Of a stretch of 64,000 nt of DNA, positions 59,306-64,000 are shown in pieces (position 1 is the stretch's first letter; every line of letters begins with the position of its first letter). Position numbers and translations under genes: made by a program. Where the stretch lies: contig NZ_JARXYP010000002.1 in assembly GCF_029893805.1 (NCBI RefSeq), positions 2,046,001 to 2,110,000 on the forward strand. Reading direction: 5' to 3'. The notes below the pieces were generated by a model. The model saw only the letters and a list, made by a program, of their open reading frames with translations, had not been told where the DNA came from and ran no database searches. This DNA comes from Streptomyces sp. SAI-135. GTDB lineage: Bacteria > Actinomycetota > Actinomycetes > Streptomycetales > Streptomycetaceae.

Positions 59306-62092
59306 CTACCGGTGCGAGGTGAACTCCACCACCTGCTGGTACGTCGGACGGTTCTGCCAGCTGATGTTGTAGTGCTTGATGCCGCCCAGGGTGCGCTGCA
59401 CGATCGAGTCGGCGCACCACTGGTCTCCCGCCGAGCACAGGTCGTCACCGGGGTAGACCTGGGCCGCGGTCTTGCCCGCCGCGGTCTTCAGGGTGCTGAT
59501 CAGGACGTCCCGGCAGGCGCTGAGGCTGCCGCCGCCGCAGTACTTGTCCGCCAGCGGGCCCCGCACGCTCTCCCCGAGCACCGCGCGGACGTCCTTGTCG
59601 ACGTAGCTCCACCAGCCGTACTGGAAGGAGCTGCCCGCGTGGGAGCCGGTGGGGCCGTGCGCGGCCGACGGGGATTCGTCGACGGGCAGGTTGGCCTGCA
59701 TGGCGGTGTACAGGCCGGTGCCGAGGCCGGGTTCGAAGATGCCCTTGGCCAGCAGCGGCCACCACGCGTCCAGGATGCGGATCGCGTCGGCGTCGGCGTA
59801 CTTCTTCGAACCGGCCGACGTCTCGGTGCGCTTGCCGCCCGCCGTCAGCCACGCCTGGAGCTTGCTCACCGCGGCCGCCGCCGTGGAGTCGGTGACCGTC
59901 GAGCTGTTGATCACCTTGAGCAGGTCCGGGAGGACGTCCTCCGCGCGCAGGTCGGCGAGGGCCGCGTCGGCCATGGCCTTCACCAGTGAGGCCCTGGTGA
60001 CCCCGCCCGCGGCGACCAGCTTCTTGACCCGGTCCTCCAGCAGGTTGCCGCGGTGCACCGAGCCGTCGCCCCAGGGTGCGGTCGTGTAGTCCTTGGCCTG
60101 CTTGTTGTTCCAGGAGATGTAGTAGTCCTGGTCGACGGAGTTGGGGTGCGCGGAGGCCGGGGTGTAGTCGGCGGTGTTCGTCGCCGGGTTCCAGTTACGC
60201 CACTCGTACGCCGACTGCGCCCACACCGGGAACTCGGCGTCGACGCCGGACGCGCGCACCGGGTTGTCGCCGCTGTTGTAGTACGCGGTGTGCGTGGAGT
60301 CGGCGTAGAACCAGTTGAAGGTGTAGTTGATGTGCTGCACCGCGCTCTGGAAGGTCTGCGGGCTCTTGACGTAGTCCGGGTCGTTCAGCATCTGGAAGCC
60401 GATGATCGAGTCGGCCTCGTGCATGTAGGAGGAGCGCAGGGTGGTGTAGGCGACCTTCTTGCCGCCGACGGTCGCCCGGTACTCGACGGGGCCGTACTTC
60501 GTGCGCCAGACCCGCATCGTGTACGACCCCGCGGCGGTGCCGTCGGCCGTGGTCGGCTTCCAGGAGTTCTTCTGTTCGATCTTCTCCATGGCCGTGCAGG
60601 TGCCGTGGTACAGGTAGTGGTAGTCGTCCTGGCACAGTTCGACGGCGTAGGTGTCGATGATGTCCTGGCCGGAGGTGGTGGCGGACCACGAGTAGTCCTG
60701 GCCGCGGCCGAGTTCGACGTACATGCTCAGGCCGGCGAAGGAGGCACCGCGGGCGCTGAGGCCCGGGCCCTGGATCTCCTGGAGCATGAGGAGCTGGGGG
60801 GCGAAGTAGCCGGTCTGGGGGCCAAAGACGGCGACCGGGTGGCCGCTGGCGGTGTACTTCCCGCTGACCACGAGGGCGTTGGACATGCCGCGCTTGGCCG
60901 AGGTGAGCGCGTTCGCGGTCGCCGTGGCGGAGGCCGCGCTCGCGCTCTGGTCGGCGCCGGTGCCCGTGGCGTCGTGGACCAGGGGCTCGGTGGTCACCGA
61001 ACCGGCGTCGGGCAGCGCCTCACCCTGTGCGTTCGCGGGCTTCGTGGCGTACGGGAAGCTCTCGCCGTTGTGGACGGTGAGGACGGCCTCGGGGTCGTTG
61101 CGCTCGCGGAAGGACTCCCAGACCTCGGTGCCCTTCGTCACGCCGTACCGCTCCTGGGCGGCCATCAGCGAGAGCGCGTTGTTGACCTCACCGCCGCCCC
61201 CGGACCCGAACAGGGCGCCGATGACGGACGCCAGCGCGACCAGGTCGGTGAGCTTGAAGTGGTCGATGGTGCCGGCGTTGGTGATCGAGTCCTTGTGGCC
61301 GGTCAGGACGTACTCGCCGGGGAAGTAACGGCCGCTGTCGGAGGCGTCGATGTAGGCGTTGATGCCGGCGAGGTAGGCGTTGGCGTCGGCGAGTGCCTGT
61401 ACGCCGCGGGCTCCGTTGGCCGCCACCGCGTTGTCGATCTGCGCCTGGAGGTCGGCCTCGCTGTAGGGGGCGTTGCGCCAGAACTGCTGCTCCAGGCCCT
61501 GGTTGGAGGGGGCGCCGCCCGCGAAGGCGGTCAGCTGGCCGCGGCCCACGTGCCGGAAGACGTCCATGAGCCACAGCCGGTCCTGGGCGGCCGCATAGCC
61601 CGCGCCGAACTCGGTGCCGTATCGGGTGGTACCGGTGATGTGCGGTACGCCCGTCTTCTTGTCACGGACGATCGTCACGTCGGTGCGTCCGGCGGGGCTC
61701 AGGGTGGAGGCCACCTGATCGGACGCCACCCCGAAGGAGGCGTCGTTGAAGAACGTGTTGATCGTCGAACTGGTGAGCGTGGGGTACCCCTTGGCCAGGT
61801 TGGCGTAGGGGCCGAGCTGGTCCTCGGCGTGGTCGGGCTGGGTGCCGAAGGCCTGGTTGAGGAGGATCTGCGCGAGGGTCGCGTTGCCGTTCTCGCCGGG
61901 CGGCAGGATGTCGGAACACTGGCCGCCGCAGTAGTCGTTCGGCGCCGCGGCCTCGGCGGCGGAGGCCGTCTGGGCAAGCGGGGACAAAAGACCGGCAATC
62001 AGGACGCATATGGATGCGGACTTCAGGAACCCGGTGAGTCTGCCGGGAGTTCTCAGTCTGTCGAGTGCGGTGCGTGAGGTGCGCCGTGGCAT
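59306..62092 (-). CDS. Penicillin acylase family protein (secreted Ntn hydrolase)
   Basis: 928-residue precursor. Signal peptide about 1-46 (hydrophobic S-I-C-V-L-I-A-G-L-L, cut near A-S-A). The alpha part holds R-D-K-K-T-G-V-P-H-I-T-G and G-Y-A-A-A-Q-D-R-L-W-L-M-D, typical of this family. Self-cleavage is expected before Ser404 (G-M-S-N-A-L-V-V), which becomes the N-terminal nucleophile of the beta chain. G-H-P-V-A-V-F-G-P-Q-T-G-Y follows. Relatives hydrolyse amides of beta-lactams, N-acyl-homoserine lactones or lipopeptides. It is longer than penicillin G acylase (about 850). Not co-transcribed with neighbours. Confidence 0.92.
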   Translation of the reverse strand: MPRRTSRTALDRLRTPGRLTGFLKSASICVLIAGLLSPLAQTASAAEAAAPNDYCGGQCSDILPPGENGNATLAQILLNQAFGTQPDHAEDQLGPYANLAKGYPTLTSSTINTFFNDASFGVASDQVASTLSPAGRTDVTIVRDKKTGVPHITGTTRYGTEFGAGYAAAQDRLWLMDVFRHVGRGQLTAFAGGAPSNQGLEQQFWRNAPYSEADLQAQIDNAVAANGARGVQALADANAYLAGINAYIDASDSGRYFPGEYVLTGHKDSITNAGTIDHFKLTDLVALASVIGALFGSGGGGEVNNALSLMAAQERYGVTKGTEVWESFRERNDPEAVLTVHNGESFPYATKPANAQGEALPDAGSVTTEPLVHDATGTGADQSASAASATATANALTSAKRGMSNALVVSGKYTASGHPVAVFGPQTGYFAPQLLMLQEIQGPGLSARGASFAGLSMYVELGRGQDYSWSATTSGQDIIDTYAVELCQDDYHYLYHGTCTAMEKIEQKNSWKPTTADGTAAGSYTMRVWRTKYGPVEYRATVGGKKVAYTTLRSSYMHEADSIIGFQMLNDPDYVKSPQTFQSAVQHINYTFNWFYADSTHTAYYNSGDNPVRASGVDAEFPVWAQSAYEWRNWNPATNTADYTPASAHPNSVDQDYYISWNNKQAKDYTTAPWGDGSVHRGNLLEDRVKKLVAAGGVTRASLVKAMADAALADLRAEDVLPDLLKVINSSTVTDSTAAAAVSKLQAWLTAGGKRTETSAGSKKYADADAIRILDAWWPLLAKGIFEPGLGTGLYTAMQANLPVDESPSAAHGPTGSHAGSSFQYGWWSYVDKDVRAVLGESVRGPLADKYCGGGSLSACRDVLISTLKTAAGKTAAQVYPGDDLCSAGDQWCADSIVQRTLGGIKHYNISWQNRPTYQQVVEFTSHR

Positions 62093-62325
62093 GGCAGCTC
62101 CAACCGACGGGGGGGTGTGGCCGGACGTTACCGCCGGTATCCCCGAGATTGAAGATGAACATGCGTCAAGTTTTGACAGGGGTTCTCGAGCTTATGGGGG
62201 GCATCGGAAATCGGATGGAGCCAAATCGCTTGTCGATACGTCTATTCGGCAACGTCGCGCGAAGTCCGTGCGACAACGCCGAAGTGACCGAAGTACAGGT
62301 GCAGTTGTGACGGAGGTGCAGGGCG

Positions 62326-62928
62326 ATGGCCGGTTTCCGGAGTCTGGCGAGACAGGTGCGAGATCCGCGGTGCGATCTGGCGCTCCGGCGCTACTCGCTG
62401 CGCAAGTGTCTTGAGCGGTTCGCTCCTTACGGGCACAGGGCGACCTGGGACCACTTGTGCTCCCGGGCGGGTTTCGGTCCCGAGGACCGCTCCCCGGACC
62501 CAGCGCGGCTCGTGGCCGCACTGGAGGAACTGGAGGAGGCGCGTTCGGTCTGGCTGGCCTACGAGGTCGAGTTCGCCGAGCGGCGCAAGAAGGAGAAGCA
62601 CGACGGGTTGCGCAGGCCGGGCAGTGTGGACGACTGGCACCGGCTGACCTGGGGCGGGTTCGGAGTCGCGTGGTGCGACGATCCCCGGGTGCACCCCGAT
62701 GACTCGCTGGCCGAGGTGTTGCGCAGGCTGATCTCCGCGCTGGAGCGCGAGCCGGGCGCGGTGTGTCCGGTGTGCGACGGGGAGCGGCTCGTCTGGAAGT
62801 ACGAACTGGATCACGAACCCTCGACAGGCCCGGTCTGCGCGGACTGCGGGATCCTGGTGCCGCGGCCCGTGCTCACACCCGAGGCCCTGGCGGACGCCAG
62901 GCGCGGACGGTTGCTGATGTCGGCCTAG
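62326..62928 (+). CDS. Hypothetical protein with a C-terminal zinc ribbon
   Basis: 200 residues. The N-terminal two thirds is helical and charged, with no recognised domain; a Trp/Arg-rich region (W-H-R-L-T-W-G-G-F-G-V-A-W) is in the middle. The C-terminal end has C-P-V-C-D-G and, about 25 residues on, C-A-D-C-G, a four-cysteine zinc ribbon. It starts at ATG 62326 with GGAGG upstream. I do not recognise a family; nucleic acid or protein binding would fit. It precedes the BKACE gene by 88 bases. Confidence 0.72.
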   Translation: MAGFRSLARQVRDPRCDLALRRYSLRKCLERFAPYGHRATWDHLCSRAGFGPEDRSPDPARLVAALEELEEARSVWLAYEVEFAERRKKEKHDGLRRPGSVDDWHRLTWGGFGVAWCDDPRVHPDDSLAEVLRRLISALEREPGAVCPVCDGERLVWKYELDHEPSTGPVCADCGILVPRPVLTPEALADARRGRLLMSA

Positions 62929-63016
62929 CGTGTGGGCGCGCCGGGGGTGCGCCGGGGATGCCGCACCCCCTGTTGAACAGGCCCGGAATGTCAGTGCCGC
63001 CTGGCACCATCGAGGA

Positions 63017-63739
63017 ATGGTGCAGGTGTGTCTCAACGGTCCGCGCGGCACCGCCGACGGATCGGCGGTGCCCCTCACGCCCTTGGCGATGGCCCAGTCG
63101 GCGGCCGAGGCCGTGGCCGCGGGCGCCACGGACATCCATGTCCACCCCAAGACACCGTGCGGGCGGGACAGCCTGTCGCCGCGGGTGGTCGCGGCGACGC
63201 TGGACGCGATCCGCGCACGGGTGTCGGTCCCCGTCGGTGTGACGACCGGCGCCTGGGCGGAGCCGGACCCGGCGGGCCGGATCGCCCGTGTCCGGAGCTG
63301 GACCGTGCTGCCCGACCACGCCTCGGTGAACTGGCACGAGCCGGGGGCCGAGTCGCTCGCGGCGGCGCTGATCGACCGGGGCGTCGGCGTGGAGGCCGGC
63401 ATCTGGTCCGGTACGGACGCGGCCGAGCGGTTCGCGGTGTCCCCGCTCGGGCCGAAGGTGCTGCGTGTCCTCGCGGAGGTGACGGACACCGACGCGGCGG
63501 AGACCACCGCGCGCACGCTGCTCGACGGGCTCGGCAGGGCCCACGGTCGCCCGGTGCTGCTGCACGGCGAGGACGGCGGCGCCTGGCCGGTGCTGCGGCT
63601 GGCCGGGCGGCTCGGTCTCGCGACGCGGGTCGGCCTGGAGGACATGCTGGTCCTGCCGGACGGCCGACGCGCCGCGTCCAACGCTCAGCTGGTGGCCGAG
63701 GGACTGGCCCAGTACGGGTGGGCCCAGCGGTCGTCGTAG
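63017..63739 (+). CDS. BKACE (DUF849) family beta-keto acid cleavage enzyme
   Basis: 240-residue TIM-barrel protein of the DUF849/BKACE family, which condenses a beta-keto acid with acetyl-CoA and splits it (Kce, lysine fermentation, is the type). The zinc-binding region A-G-A-T-D-I-H-V-H-P-K is at about residues 34-44. E-A-G-I-W-S-G and R-V-G-L-E-D follow. It is shorter than Kce (about 270-310), in keeping with the compact streptomycete group. ATG 63017 is chosen; the GTG next to it is possible. Its last 55 bases overlap the end of the convergent partial gene. Confidence 0.85.
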   Translation: MVQVCLNGPRGTADGSAVPLTPLAMAQSAAEAVAAGATDIHVHPKTPCGRDSLSPRVVAATLDAIRARVSVPVGVTTGAWAEPDPAGRIARVRSWTVLPDHASVNWHEPGAESLAAALIDRGVGVEAGIWSGTDAAERFAVSPLGPKVLRVLAEVTDTDAAETTARTLLDGLGRAHGRPVLLHGEDGGAWPVLRLAGRLGLATRVGLEDMLVLPDGRRAASNAQLVAEGLAQYGWAQRSS

Positions 63740-64000
63740 GGCAGGGCGAGGAGTTCGGCCTTCTTGGCCAGGTCGGGCTCGTCGCGGGCGCGGAGCCGGT
63801 CGGGGGCGTACTGGGCGAGCCAGGCCCGCAGTGCGGGCACGGCCGTCTCCTCGCCCTGGAGGAACCAGCCGAACGGCGACTCGTCGACGAGCAGTTCGTC
63901 CAGCCACCGGTCGACGCAGCGCGCGAGGTGCGCGTCGGCGACCGGGCTCGCGTGCCAGCGGTCGAGGAGCGGGGTGACCGAGCGGAGCACGGAGGCGCAC
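63685..64000 (-). CDS. C-terminal part of a hypothetical protein
   Basis: The frame is open to the right edge of the window, so only the last 104 or so residues are seen. It contains D-R-W-H-A-S-P-V-A-D-A-H-L-A-R-C and A-L-P-Y-D-D-R-W-A-H-P-Y-W-A, helical and Trp-rich, with no motif I recognise. It overlaps the end of the BKACE gene by 55 bases in the opposite direction, which is long for a true overlap, so one end may be misjudged. It could be a phosphotransferase or thioesterase-related tail, but I cannot assign it. Confidence 0.5.
   Translation of the reverse strand, partial: CASVLRSVTPLLDRWHASPVADAHLARCVDRWLDELLVDESPFGWFLQGEETAVPALRAWLAQYAPDRLRARDEPDLAKKAELLALPYDDRWAHPYWASPSATS

Overview
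The window is chromosomal DNA of a Streptomyces (or very close relative). GC is very high, with G or C in almost every third codon position. It carries the glycerol gyl operon with its IclR-family regulator, the mycothiol gene mshC, the ParA-partner gene parJ and a long/short chaplin pair (chpC, chpH). Many genes start with GTG and many ATGA/GTGA overlaps link genes. No phage, insertion sequence, CRISPR array or rRNA was seen.

Layout. 0-6 kb: a peptide-binding ABC lipoprotein (cut by the left edge), a HAD phosphatase and metH. 6-11.5 kb: gylR and glpF-glpK-glpD, with two matching candidate GylR operators. 11.6-14.8 kb: a FadR-type regulator and a membrane NACHT NTPase. 15-21 kb: parJ, an SMP-30 propeller protein, then mshC with a PI-kinase-like protein, a DUF3090 protein and a histidine phosphatase, a group conserved across actinobacteria. 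21-28 kb: CorA, a ferritin-like protein, an F420-type oxidoreductase, an aldo/keto reductase coupled to a RecD2-like protein that has lost its helicase motifs, and two small hypothetical genes. 28-31 kb: chpC, chpH, an M20 peptidase and tRNA-Leu(GAG). 31.6-37.4 kb: a Pls-type (poly-lysine synthetase-like) membrane NRPS overlapping an M1 metallopeptidase and a YchJ-like gene. 37.4-40.2 kb: the gluconate regulon (gntR, gntK, gntP). 40-47 kb: a DUF218 protein, a cytochrome b/molybdopterin oxidoreductase pair, an APC permease, a helical-repeat protein, a DMT transporter and a Nudix hydrolase. 47-51 kb: a sensor kinase with no regulator beside it, divergent from a VanJ-like membrane phosphatase, two DUF202 proteins and a histidine-rich protein. 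51-56.5 kb: two divergent acyl-CoA/fatty-acid operons (phosphotransferase-ACAD; SDR-acyl-CoA ligase-TetR) that share a candidate TetR operator. 56.5-64 kb: a NamZ-type muramidase, an alpha/beta hydrolase, a penicillin-acylase-family enzyme, a zinc-ribbon protein, a BKACE (DUF849) protein and a gene cut by the right edge.

The most distinctive items are: the Pls-like synthetase, whose hand-read adenylation code (D-A-E-S-I-G-T-V-V-K) points to a basic amino acid such as lysine, translationally coupled to a metallopeptidase; the RecD2-like pseudo-helicase; the multi-membrane-span NACHT protein inserted in an otherwise conserved neighbourhood; the duplicated His-rich protein; and operator pairs for GylR and for the TetR regulator. 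Function calls rest on motif reading and memory of the families. No database search was run. Hairpins called terminators are inferred from perfect or near-perfect stems placed just after genes.
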